Shown here: positions 10,901 through 21,373 of the stretch, piece by piece
How positions within the stretch are numbered: the stretch's first letter is position 1
Layout: each line of letters starts with the position of its first letter
Assembly: GCA_028641055.1 (NCBI GenBank)
Contig: CM054059.1
Location: 113,989,392-114,053,391, forward strand
Reading direction: 5' to 3'
Length of the DNA stretch: 64,000 bases
Source: Alopecurus myosuroides
Taxonomy: Eukaryota > Streptophyta > Magnoliopsida > Poales > Poaceae
Program-made: the position numbers and the translations under genes
The notes under the pieces: generated by a model
The model's database searches: none
What the model was told of the DNA's origin: nothing
The model's input: only the letters and a program-made list of their open reading frames with translations

Positions 10901-11248
10901 TTACCAACAGTCCTGCTAAGAAAATAGTTCCTCCGCACAACACGATACAGAAAAGTCGAATGTATAAAGCACTTGTAAGTCACAATCTTGTATAGTTTGG
11001 TGCTAGTACATTCTGTTTTTTGCTTCACCCACACTATAGCGTTGCTGCACCCACCCTATACTTGCTGCAGTTTATGTTTCACTATGGGTTGTGGCTTCGT
11101 TGAGTTACAACAACTGTTTTTGCTTCATCCACACACTATAGTCTGCTGGTTCTTATGTTTCAGCATGCGTTATTGCTGACTAGACTCACACCTTTTTTTT
11201 TACAATTGATTGCAGGACGGCAATCAAACTTCTGATGGAAACAAATAG
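7958..11248 (+). CDS. Transposase_24-type protein with PB1-like N-terminus, 11 exons
   Basis: Eleven exons join without a stop: 7958-8002, 8248-8620, 8742-8810, 9075-9176, 9266-9519, 9619-9828, 9915-10007, 10089-10190, 10286-10789, 10870-10974 and 11216-11248. This gives 629 residues, every intron is GT-AG, and all phases agree. After a 15-residue lead, residues about 16-110 resemble the plant PB1-like domain (IWKVRLFYEDG...). An acidic spacer and a Lys-rich KKKGRGVVKG stretch follow. The next block is typical of the plant Transposase_24 (Ptta/En/Spm-associated) family: RRLPIIGVRRWSDI, KERYRGWR, EEWEWLIEYF, KNKENR, HRVGSKSY and LWRLTHTK. The C-terminal third is a Lys/Glu coiled coil. The family is usually linked to CACTA elements and lacks the catalytic TnpD domain, so DNA-binding TnpA-like work is likely but inferred. 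CACTA subterminal repeats follow directly. No frameshift or missing border was found. Confidence 0.85.
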
Positions 11249-11436
11249 CTGCACTGGATATTTCAGTTTGATTTGATCTTGATTTGATCCATGTTGTACG
11301 AGAATTTCATTTGTATATATTAAAAATAGCTATGAGAACTATTATTTTGTGTAAATAAACATATTTTACGTACCGTTTTGAACATTTTAATTCAATGCCC
11401 GTATTATTTGTTTCCTTATTTTTATTTTTTTCTATA
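11249..11436 (+). other. 3' UTR of the Transposase_24 gene
   Basis: AT-rich flank with a polyadenylation-like AATAAA at about 11355, ending where the CACTA-like repeats start. Confidence 0.45.
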
Positions 11437-12621
11437 ACGTGGCAATAGGTAGTTTACCACGATAATTGTAGTGTTGCGTGAAGCCTCAGTCGCCACAACA
11501 AAGTGTTTTGTTGAAATAGACTCTCACCACCATGAGGGAGACATCGTCGCAATATTTTTTCTCCATCAAACTAACTTTGTTGCGATAGTTCATTCACGCC
11601 ACCAAACTATGTTCGTTGCAATAGAGAATTCCCATACTTCTCGCCACGAAACTAAAGTTTGTAGAAATAGAAAGGCGCAACGAATAGTTGAAGTTGTCGC
11701 AGTTGTTTCTAGCTACTAAAATTTGTACGTTGAGAATAGTACATGTCGCCACGAAAATAAAATTTGTCGAAATACAATGACGCCACGAAAAGTTGTTATT
11801 GTTGCAGTTGTTTCTAGCAACATAAAATGTGGATGTTGCGAATACTACATCTCACCATGAAACTAAAATTTGTAGAAATAGAAAGGCGCAACGAATAGTT
11901 GAAGTTGTCGCAGTTGTTTCTAGCTACTAAAATTTGTACGTTGCGAATTGTACATGTAGCCACGAAAATAAAATTTGTCGAAATACAATGGCGCCACGAA
12001 AAGTTGTTATTGTCGCAGTTGCTTCTAGCAACATAAAATGTGGATGTTGCGAATACTACATCTCGCCACGAAACTAAAATTTGTAGAAATCGAATGGCGC
12101 CACGAATAGTTGAAATTGTCGCGATTGCTTATGGCTACTAATATGAAGGCCGTAGCGATTACTATTTCAAAATCATCTTACCACGATTGATTGTGTGTGG
12201 CAAAACGTTGTTCCCACGCGTATAATGTTTGTTGCTATAGTTTTCTGCCACACAATTGGACGTGGCAAATAAACTCGACTTTTGCAACGAAAGAACAAGC
12301 GCAACGGAACACTCGCCGTTGCCACATTGGTCACTCGCCACGTTTGGGTATTTGTTGCACTAGAGGTGTACCAACGAAATACCTACGTTGCGTTATGTGC
12401 GAGATGTGACGGAAAAGTGCGTGGCAATTGGCCTAGGAAATGGTTGCAACTGGATTCTTTTTTAGCGACGAATCTAAGTGCGCGGAGACAGGCTTTTACC
12501 ACGGAGGTTTTCGCGACGCCTCCCAACGAAACCGATTTCGGTGCAACAAAACCCTATTGCGACGATAAGTCACTTTTTACAACGACTATTTTCGTTGCAA
12601 TAGACCGATTCCGTTGTAGTG
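11437..12621 (+). mobile_element. CACTA (En/Spm) 3' subterminal region and terminus
   Basis: The right end is GCAATAGACC...CCGTTGTAGTG (12597-12621). Read from the other strand it begins CACTACAACGG, the CACTA signature. The kilobase inside it is packed with short motifs in both orientations (CGCCACGAAA, GTTGCGAAT, GTCGCAGTTG, TTGCGAC), as expected for subterminal TnpA-binding arrays. An alternative end nine bases further on (12630, GCCAGTAGTG) also ends in GTAGTG. No matching 5' CACTACAACGG end was found upstream in the window, so the element is either 5'-truncated or its left end has diverged. A three-base target duplication could not be confirmed. Confidence 0.72.
11642..12110 (+). repeat. 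211-bp tandem repeat inside the CACTA subterminal region
   Basis: The phrase C(G/A)CCA(C/T)GAAACTAAA starts at 11642, 11853 and 12064, exactly 211 bases apart. Two full units and part of a third are present, with about one substitution per 20 bases. Each unit carries paired CGCCACGAAA and GTCGCAGTTG motifs. Confidence 0.88.
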
Positions 12622-12790
12622 CCAGTAGTGCGCCCTTCCATCTCAGTTGCTTCATCCTTCTGAAGTTACTCCTTCCTCCTACTGGTCGATTAAACCTTGA
12701 TTTCTTACTAAGGGAAAACCGTTGTTGTGCTCATCATACCTTCCTCTTGGGGTCTCCCAACGAGTGCAAGACCTGCACCATCAGCTGTCG
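12622..12790 (+). mobile_element. LTR-retrotransposon fragment
   Basis: The stretch TACTGGTCGATTAAACCTTG ... CATACCTTCCTCTTGGGGTC resembles a sequence found near the 5' LTR/internal border of a very common Triticeae LTR-retrotransposon family. This is recognised from memory of the repeat, without an alignment. It has no coding content and is cut at both ends. Confidence 0.4.
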
Positions 12791-13690
12791 CCTCACTCAA
12801 CAAAAAATCTACCCGCTGTCTTCGCCTCTACCTTCGCCATACGTCACTTCCCCTACATCGATCTATGAGTGGAATAGTTATAAAATATTTTTTCCAATAG
12901 ATTAGGTTTGGGTTTTGGTAGTCGACATTACCCTTCATGTCGATAGAGACTTCATCATCTATAACAAGTACGCATTGGCCCTTCATTCAGCAATGAAATA
13001 TTTCTGATGTCAATGGCGGTATTAGAAGAGTGAATTTCTATATCTATGGTCTCTGAGATCTTACTTTGACAATTGATATTTAAATTTCTCTCATGGTTGT
13101 CACGAGGAGGATTGTCATCAAATATTCTTTCTGGATTCTACGTCTTCCACAATGATGGTTCTTACCCTCGTCACCCTAGTGATGTCAACAAGGCGGTTTA
13201 GTTGATGTTTCCTAGAATATTACTATATATTGGTACTATTGCCGGTGTTGGTTAACTAATTTAATAGATTTTGCATTGCAGCACAAACATAAAATTATTA
13301 TTGAACTCCCATTGGTATTCACAGGTCTATTGTTTGTTTCTATGTCATTTTTTGGTGGCTCCTTTAGAAGTATAAAGATTGTATCTTTAAAGAAGGAAGA
13401 GTTTGAAGACCTCGATGATTTGCTGGTGCATTTAGAGTTTTTTTTGTAATCAATTTGAGAAATCTCTTGTAACTCTCTATTAATTACTATAACATATTGT
13501 GGTATTGATTGTAAAAAAAACACGGATAGTATACTTGCATTTTTTAAACATTAAGGGTGATATATTTATTAGTCTATTGAAAAATTGGCTTCACATTTAT
13601 AAGAGGGACATACATAAAAGTAATTTAAAATTCATTATTCATGAAATATTTATTGAAATTGACATTGGATTCATATAAAATCTATGGGTG
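12791..13690. other. Unassigned, AT-rich
   Basis: Weak, stop-broken frames only (for example around 13380-13440). There are homopolymer runs (T at 13438-13446, A at 13513-13520). No domain or element end is recognised. Confidence 0.35.
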
Positions 13691-14990
13691 AACCCCTCAC
13701 AAACGATATGTGGCCCTAGCCATATTTCAACACGAACACCGAGGAGTCACTGGTTGTCTAATCTTGTCGTTTTTAATTCAAAGCAAACCATTAATTTCAC
13801 TATTTAGTAACTACTAAATATTAACGGATACTAACATCTTCTGATATATGAATAGGTTATTACTCTAATCGGCCATCATCCAAAAAAAATCACTAGTAGG
13901 TAGAATTTAAAAAGAATTAAAGTATCAAAAACATTATTTCGTTGTTAATTTTTGGAAAATAGCGCCTACTTCATATATAGACTGCAAGAGAACCCCTCTA
14001 GATTGTCGTTGGTTGTGTGATATTTTTGTCCTCAATTCTTATTAGTCATTAATTTTATTAGTTTGTAAGTACTAAATATTCGTATGTTACTTTTAATATA
14101 AAAGCCATGTGCATCACTCTGATGCAGAGGCTGGATTTACCTTTTAAAAAAAGTACTAAATATTCATGAGATACTAAGTTCTTGCGAATGTGAATATTTT
14201 TGTCAATTAGTATCTTCAAAAAAATTAGCGTGTTATTTTGATAAATAAATAGTGGTATACAAAAAGTTTATTTTAAAGTAGAAACACCTTTAGACATAAG
14301 AAAATTTATAGAAAGTTCCACCAAATTCATCTGGCTGTGGTTTAACCATCAAACCATAAGTGAACCCAACCGTAATCCAACACATACTCTGATCAGTCAT
14401 TGTGTTGTCTGATCTTGCAGTCTTTTAATTAAGAACAACCATTAATTTTACTAGTTATTAAGTACTAAATATTAACACAATACTAACATCTTCCAAAAAA
14501 TCAATATTTCATTAGCATTTAAAAAATATTAAACAACATTATTCATGTGATAAAAATGGCACCTAATTAATATATAGGGTGCTAGATAACTCTTTTCGAA
14601 CGTTATGTGTACCTAACCATAGTTTTGATAGGAACTCCGATTAGTCATGGGTTGTCTGATATATATGTTTGTTTTCAATTTTTATCAACCATTATTTTTA
14701 CTAGTTAGTAAGTACAAAACATTCAGGGATATTAACATCTTGTGAATGAGAATATTTTTATTAATTATTATATTAAAAACCGAGCATCAATTTATAAATA
14801 AAGAATGATATATAAAAAGTTAATTGTAAAGTAGGAAAACCATTATACATTGGATAATTTATAGGAAGTGTCACCAATATCTTGGTTGTGTTGAACCATC
14901 AAACCATATGTGAACACAATCGTGATTCTAACACAAACTCTGATCATGCATTGTGTTATCTGATCTTGTTGTCTTAACTCGTAGCCGCTA
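13691..14990 (+). repeat. Decayed alternating AT-rich repeats
   Basis: A phrase of the form (G/T)GTTGTCTGAT.TTG...ACCATTAATTTTACTAGTTAGTAAGTACTAAATATT recurs near 13752, 14010, 14404, 14650 and 14952. Odd and even copies differ. Like copies lie roughly 550-650 bases apart, which fits an old two-part tandem unit. Copies are strongly diverged and non-coding. Confidence 0.55.
14098..14152 (+). mobile_element. LINE 3' tail
   Basis: AAAGCCATGTGCATCACTCT followed by GATGCAGAGGCTGGATTTACC and an A-run resembles the common 3' end of grass LINEs. A related tail (GTACATCATTTTGATGCAG) occurs at 53640-53700. Only the tail is present, as in 5'-truncated insertions. It sits inside the AT-rich repeat. Confidence 0.5.
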
Positions 14991-14999
14991 TTTACATTT

Positions 15000-15045
15000 C
15001 TCCCTACGTTTCAAATTAGTTGCCGCACATTTGAAACGGAGGGAA
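15000..15045. mobile_element. Very short Stowaway-like palindrome
   Basis: CTCCCTACGTTTCAAA and TTTGAAACGGAGGGAA form inverted ends around a 14-base core. The CTCCCTCCGTTTC type of end is that of Stowaway MITEs. TA follows on the right. It is probably an internally deleted remnant. Confidence 0.6.
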
Positions 15046-15577
15046 TACTAGAGTACTATAGTGTTTTCCAAATCTAGAGGATAAAATTTGGATTGCTCCA
15101 TTATGATTAAAAAAACTGGAGTAGGAGTAGCATTTTCAGAAATATGCAATTAACATGGACATAGTATGTCCGACATACGCAAAGATAACTTGAAAGTATA
15201 AACTGCATTATTTGGGAGATATTTATAAAACGGATGACACCGAATTGAATGGCGGCAGCTAGGGCAGTATTTATGAGGAGAAAAGAAACGGAATTGGGTA
15301 CGTATCCTTTGTAAAATGGCCCTACAATATTGCAATCATAACTCGCTACATCTAATCACGAATTGAAGACGACGATTGTTTTCCATAACTACTGAATGGA
15401 AAGGTTTTAAATAAGGGACAACAACCTGTGAGACGAACTTAATTCGCACGCAAGCTGGATCGACCCACTCCATCCATCATGAAAGCCTGCAACCTAAAAG
15501 CAGATGGTTTTTTTCCTTGTTTAGTTTAATTTGGATCTGTGTCTCTTAATTAATGGCTCTCCGTCCACGTAATGTTA
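15046..15577. other. Unassigned stretch between two MITEs
   Basis: AT-rich with no domain-bearing frame. It includes the TTA duplication of the Tourist element at 15575-15577. Confidence 0.35.
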
Positions 15578-15849
15578 GGCTAGCCCCAGTGGGAGTAACT
15601 TCGCTAGTAACATCGATGCCACGTAGGACAAAAAGCTGATGTGGCAAGTATTTAATAAGGAGAGAGAGTGTTGTGGTAACTTAGCTAGTTACTGTAACAT
15701 CACATATCCCAAGACAGTGTGAGTCTATAAGCTAATTAATAGGGTTTGCATGACACCACATGTTGGTTACTACCCATTGTGGAGGTGGTAACATAGCCTA
15801 GGATAACGTGTATGTTACTAGTCTATGTTACTCCCCATTGTGACTAGCC
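15578..15849. mobile_element. Tourist-type MITE (PIF/Harbinger)
   Basis: The 272-base element has inverted ends GGCTAGCCCCAGTGGGAGTA and TACTCCCCATTGTGACTAGCC. It is flanked by TTA on both sides (15575-15577 and 15850-15852), the target duplication expected of Tourist elements. The interior has repeated GTTACT/AGTAAC words and no coding capacity, so it would need transposase in trans. Confidence 0.9.
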
Positions 15850-15852
15850 TTA

Positions 15853-16745
15853 ATAAGCACGTTTGCGGCTTTGTTTGGGCTTTTTGAATCAACGCCTTCA
15901 TTATGGAGCTAGCTGGTACGAGTGGTTAGCTGTACTTGAGATGCAGATGAAGAATTCTTTCATCCAATTAATCAGGCACATCAACTTGAGAAAAGATCAG
16001 TACTAGTCCATGATTACTAGTCCCCTAATGAAAAGCATCGCGACCAAGGCATAATTCTATTGGTGTCCTTTCCACCAATCAACGTCACAGTTTTCCATTA
16101 TCGAATTATTTGCGCAATTAATTTGGCCATGCAAACCAATCAAGATGAGACTAGGTGGGATTTCAGAATTATTATGGCACAGTTAACTAGAATAATAAAT
16201 GATCACGGGCCTTATTTGGAGATAATATTGGGACAAATATTTTTCCACTAGAGTACTCGCCCCAACAATAACAGCAACAGCGTACTCCAATTGATAAAGT
16301 TGCATGTAAAACGCAGTTGTTTCTTTCAGGGGTGTTGATTAATCCGGAATGGAGGGAGATTGTTCTTTCATGACTTGACAAAGGTAAATTCCAGCGTTAT
16401 ACTAAGTCTAGACATAACATTTTATATCTTCTATAACTATGATCACCCCGTAGAAAGAACTTGACAAGCACGCACGGGCCAAACAGGCGGCTCCTATACA
16501 TAGACGTCTGTCTTCCGTGCTGCATCTGCTCGGAGCTTCTTCAGAATATTGTTCGTTCAAAGGAAGGCGATCGAGGTCCCCCTATGAGTCCCCAACAAAC
16601 CCACCTATTAACACCAGCGACTGAATTTGATACTAGCATGGAAAAAGTTTGTACTCCTGTCATCAATCTTCACACTCAAGAGTTAAGCACCCATCGTCTC
16701 TAAAAAGGACGTTTATATCGCCCATCGAATGCCATCGCCTTCTTC
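15853..16745. other. Unassigned, no gene seen
   Basis: Mixed-composition sequence with short frames only and no recognised domain or element boundary. Confidence 0.35.
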
Positions 16746-17786
16746 ATATTTGGACTGCACTTACTAATGAACGGATTGTTAGGGCCCTTGGTTATCTTCG
16801 AATTAAATGGTGAGGCAAATGCTCCTCCAGGATTCTCTCTGGGAGTTTCATGGACTCTTGTTTTACAAACTCGTATGTGTACAAAAACAAAAACTACGAG
16901 TCCCTTCGTAAGAGAAAAAATCCATCGAGCTCTCGCTCCGGCCGCCTCCCCATGGGAGACAGGGGCGCACCATCTCCGCCACCGCGCGGGCCTCCCCACT
17001 CTCTCCCCTTCTCCCCCGTCACTAGGCTTTGCCCGCGCGGTGCCGGCAGCGGGGGATCTTCTTTCCTCCGCGTTAGGAGGGTACGACGGGTCGGTTCCTG
17101 GTCTAGAGGCGGTGTAGCTCGGCCAACAACGCTCTGGCGCGGTCCTGAGCGACGGAGGGGCGGCGTGGTACAAGGCCTGGCCGACGGAGCCCTATAGGCC
17201 CAGATTTGGGCCCTTTGGGCTTGATCTATGTCAGGGCGGATGCCTTCGGTATTAACGGAAGAGAGGCTCGGGACGGGGGTGGCGGCTACGGCGTCATGTT
17301 TGCTGCAGCGCGACGACGTGAGCCTCACTAGTTTGATCTGGGCTCGGTCTGGCAGTGTGGCTTAGTTTGCTCCTGCTTTTCGTGTCAGGTCTGCTACTGC
17401 CATTGGCGTTGGAGGTTGTGCCCTTCCACGTGGTTGCGGTACTGCCTCCCTGGTCTATGGCTGCTTCTTCTCGGTGCGGCCGGCCTCACCATGTTTACCA
17501 TGGTGAGACTGCGAGAATGGCTTCAAGACTGGTGGTGCATGTTACTTGGCGGTTAGCTGGGTGGAGCAGATGGATTATCCATGGTGGTGGCTTTCTGGGC
17601 TCGGGAGAAAGGCCTGTCGGATCTTGCCGGAACTAATGTTGTGACGCCTGTGGGCGCTTCCATCCTACTTCAAGGGCGTCGGGTGCACCCCTTCCCCACT
17701 CCCCTACATATACCAGGAGATATCCTAGGATCGGTCCATGCAGCAGCCTCGTTGTTCTCGCATTCCTTCCTGAAAGATGTTCCTTG
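16746..17786 (+). other. GC-rich LINE-like or gene-fragment sequence, cut by Copia element B
   Basis: A GC-rich block (CCGGCCGCCTCCCCATGGGA, CGGCGTGGTACAAGGCCTGG) with several overlapping frames and no conserved domain. The style (repeated GGTGG and GCTGG words, Gly/Arg/Pro-rich frames) is like the 5' region of grass LINEs, but no ORF1 or endonuclease motif can be shown. It is interrupted at 17786 by the LTR of element B. It may alternatively be a captured exon fragment. Confidence 0.3.
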
Positions 17787-19432
17787 TGACGGGTACGTTG
17801 CATAGAAAACAAAAAATTTCCTACGCGCGATAAACCCGAATGGCCAAGATCTAATCTATGAGATGAAAGGCAACGGGGAGAAAGAGAGTCTTGAGATAAC
17901 ATACCCTCGAAGGCTCAAAGTGGTACGAGATAAAATCTCGTTGTGGGCGTAGTCGTACTCACACCGATCCCGAGCGAGAAGAAGTGCACCGCAATCCGGC
18001 GATGCCTCCGTAATCGGTCACACGTTCAACTCGATGAAGACTTTCTTTCCCTTGATCCAGCGGGTAGCGGAAGTAGAGGATCCCCCGAATTCTAGCAGCA
18101 CGACGGCGTGGTGGTGGTGAAGAATCCCACGGTCAGGGCTTCGCCAAGACGGAGACCATGGAATGGAGAAGCAAGTAGAGGGAAAAGGAAGTGGGCAAGT
18201 GTGTGAAGAAGAGGGAGCTCTCACCCTACTTTTATTGGGGAGGGGGAGGCAGACCAAGGGGGGTGCAGCCAGCCATGGGTGCCCCCACCTTTTCCTCTCT
18301 TCATGTGAGTGGAAGCCCCACTCACACCCACTCATACTCCCTTAATTTTCCACTTAGAAAATCCAAAGGTTTTTCTTTAATAAATAAATAAAACATTTTT
18401 ATTTCTTTATTTATATTTGTAAATTCCATTAACAAACATTTGCATGCAGCACCTCGAATCATTTGTTAATTCTATTACCAACCATTCGATGAAAACCCCT
18501 TGAACTATTTCAATTTTCCCCGAAATAATTTCGGAGCTGCCCAAAATATTCTTCGGTATTCCGTATCCTCTCTAACGCTTCATCGAACCTTAAGTGTGTC
18601 ACCCTACGGTTCGCGAATAATATAGACGTGATCGAGACTCCTCTCCGATCAATAATCAACAGCGGGATATGGAGATCCGTGATGACTCCTATATATTCAA
18701 CGATGACTCTCGTGATCGTGTGAACCTTTCAACGTCGTAACGATTTCTCTTTGTCTCGCGATATTTTACTTGTCCGAGATCCGATCATCGGTATCCACCA
18801 AACTTTGTTCGATCTTATTATCCGACAAGTACTCTTTTCTCGTTCCCGTGATATAACATCCTTGTGATCATATCACGTGCTTGCAAGCGGTGTCGATGTG
18901 ATATCACCGAGAGGGCCCTGAGTATATCTCTCCATCATATTAGATGGACAAATCCCATTCTTGATCCATGAGCTTCAACTAACACTTTCCGAATACCTAC
19001 TGCCACATTTATAGTCACCCTATTACGGTGTGATGTTTGATGTCATCAAAGTATTCTTTCGGTATTAGTGATTAATATGATCTCATGGTCTAAGGAACAA
19101 TGTTATTCCGAATGTAAGACATAACAACAAAACTAAATGACTTGATCGTATTGTTATACTTATTTAGGGTCTAAGTTCATCACTAATTCTCCTAATGACA
19201 TGACCCCGTTATTAACAACATCCAATGTCTATGATCAGGAAACCTTGATCATTTGTTAATCAACGAGCTAGTTAAAAGAGAGGCTTCACTAGGAACATTG
19301 GTTTGTTTATTAATCACACATGTATTAACGTTTCTGGTTAATACAATTCTAGCATGAGAAATAAACATCTATCATAAACAAGGAATAACATAATAAACAC
19401 TTTATTATTGCCTCTCGGTCATATTCCCTTCA
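17787..19432 (-). repeat. LTR of element B (3' LTR)
   Basis: 1646 bases. On the plus strand it begins TGACGGGTACGTTGCATAG and ends CATATTCCCTTCA, the reverse of TGAAGGGAATATG...CCCGTCA. It differs visibly more from its partner than the two A LTRs differ from each other. Confidence 0.9.
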
Positions 19433-19701
19433 GTCTCCCTCTTGCACTAGGGGCAATAATCTATATTACAGAGTGATGAATCTAACACCCATTGAGTTCT
19501 GGTGGTGATCATGTTTTGCCCTTGAGAGAGGTTTAGTCAACGGATCTGCCACATTCAGGTCCGTATGTACTTTGCAAATCTTCACATCCCCATCTGCGAC
19601 ATGTTCACGGATGGAGTGAAAACGTCGCTTGATATGCTTGGAATTCTTGTGAGACCTTGGCTCCTTAGTATTGGCTATGGCACCATTGTTGTCATAATAG
19701 A
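19433..19701 (-). pseudogene. C-terminal end of element B RNase H
   Basis: The reverse strand reads YYDNNGAIANT and then HIKRRFHSIREHV and ADPLTKPL, the standard end of Copia RNase H and the polyprotein. It directly continues the frame cut at 28133. The separation is caused by insertion of element A, with TAAAC duplicated at 19702-19706 and 28128-28132. The polypurine tract (reverse of GTCTCCCTCTTGCAC) follows. Confidence 0.85.
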
Positions 19702-19706
19702 TAAAC
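19702..19706. repeat. Target duplication of element A, left
   Basis: TAAAC directly before the LTR start. The identical TAAAC is at 28128-28132. Confidence 0.93.
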
Positions 19707-21359
19707 TGAAGGGAATATGCCCGAGAGGCAATAATAAAATGGTTATTATCTTATTCCTTGTTTATGATGAATGTTTATTTCTCATGCTAGAATTGTCTTA
19801 ACCGGAAACGTTGATACATGTGTGCTTACTAAACAAACAATGGTTCCTAGTAAAGCCTCTCTTTTAACTAGCTCGTTGATTAATAGATGATCAAGGTTTC
19901 CTGATCATGAACATTGGATGTTATTAATAACGGGGTCATGTCATTAGAAGAATGATGTGATGAACATATACCCAAAGAGAATATAGCAATGCGATCAAGT
20001 CATTTAGTTTACATTGTTATATCAAACAGACGAAGTAACTTATTCCTTAGACCATGAGATCATGTCAATCGCTGATACCGGAAGGGTGCTTTGATGGCAT
20101 CAAACGTCACACCGTAACAGGGTGACTATAAAGGTGTCGTTAAGTATTCAGAAAGTATTAGTTGAGGATCATGGATCAAGAGTGGGATTTGTCCATCCAA
20201 ATGACGGAGATATATACTCTGGGCCCTCTCGGTGATATCACATCGAAACCGCTTGCAAGCACGTGATATGATCACAAAGGATGTTATATCACGGGAACGA
20301 GAAAAGAGTACTTGTCGGTAACGAGATTGAACAAGGTATGGTTGATACCAATGATCGAATCTCGGACAAGTAAAATATCGCGAGACAAAGGGAATAGTTC
20401 ACGACGTTGTTGGTTCACACGATCACGAGAGTCATCGTTGAATATATAGGAGTCATCACGGATCTCCAGATCCCGCTGTTGATTATTGATCGGAGAGGAG
20501 TCTCGATCATGTCTATCTTATTCGCGAACCGTAGGGTGACACACTTAAGGTTCGATGACGCGTTTGAGAGGATACGGAATATCGAAGAATATTTTGGGCA
20601 GCACCGAAATTGTTTCGGGGAAAATTGAAATAGTTCAAGGGGTTTTTCGTCGAATGGTTGTTAATAGAATTAACAAATGATTCGAGGTGCTTTATGCAAA
20701 TGTTTGTTAATAGAATTAACAAATGCTGAAATAAAGAAATAAAAATGTTTTATTGATTTATTAAAGAAAAACTCTTGGATTTTCTAAGTGGGGTTTAAAG
20801 GAAAATGAGTGGGTGTGAGTGGAGTGTCCACTCACATCATGAGGGAAGAGGTGGGGGCACACCATGGGGCTGGCCGCACCCCCCTTGGGCTGCCTCCCCC
20901 CTCTCATATAAAAGGACGGTGAGAGCTCTCCCTCCTCCACACACTTGGCCACTTCCCTTTCCCTCCACCCGCTGCTCCATTTCATGGTTTCCGGCTTGGC
21001 GAAGCCCTGACCGTGGGATTCTTCACCACCACCACGTCGTCGTGCTGTTGGAGTTCCGAGGGATCCTCTACTTCCGCGCCCCGCTGGAACGAGGAAACGG
21101 AGGTCTTCATCAACCGTACGTGTGACCGATCACGGATGCACCGCTGGATTGCGGTGCCCATCTTCTCGTTATCGGGATCAGTGTGAGTACGACTACGCCA
21201 ACAACGAGATTTGATCTCGTACCACTTTGAGTCTTCGAGGGTATGTGTTCTCCTTAACCCTCTTGTTGCTCATTACACTTCGTATCCTAGATTAGATCTT
21301 GGCCTTTCGGGTGTCTCTCGCGTAGGAAAATTTTTGTTTTCTATGCAACGACCCCTTAA
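19707..21359 (+). repeat. 5' LTR of element A
   Basis: Begins TGAAGGGAATATGCCCGAGA. It contains a TATA-like CATATAAAAGG near 20905 and ends ...CAACGACCCCTTAA before GTGGTATCAGAGCC. The end differs from CATCA in the 3' copy by a few bases. Confidence 0.92.
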
Positions 21360-21360
21360 G

Positions 21361-21373
21361 TGGTATCAGAGCC
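21361..21373 (+). other. Primer-binding site of element A
   Basis: TGGTATCAGAGCC, complementary to initiator methionine tRNA, one base after the LTR. Confidence 0.88.

Noticed and set aside
20805..21125. 106-codon frame (and its twin at 27573) in the A LTRs
   Set aside because: It lies in the GC-rich transcribed part of the LTR, occurs equally in both copies and has no domain. It is LTR sequence, not a gene.
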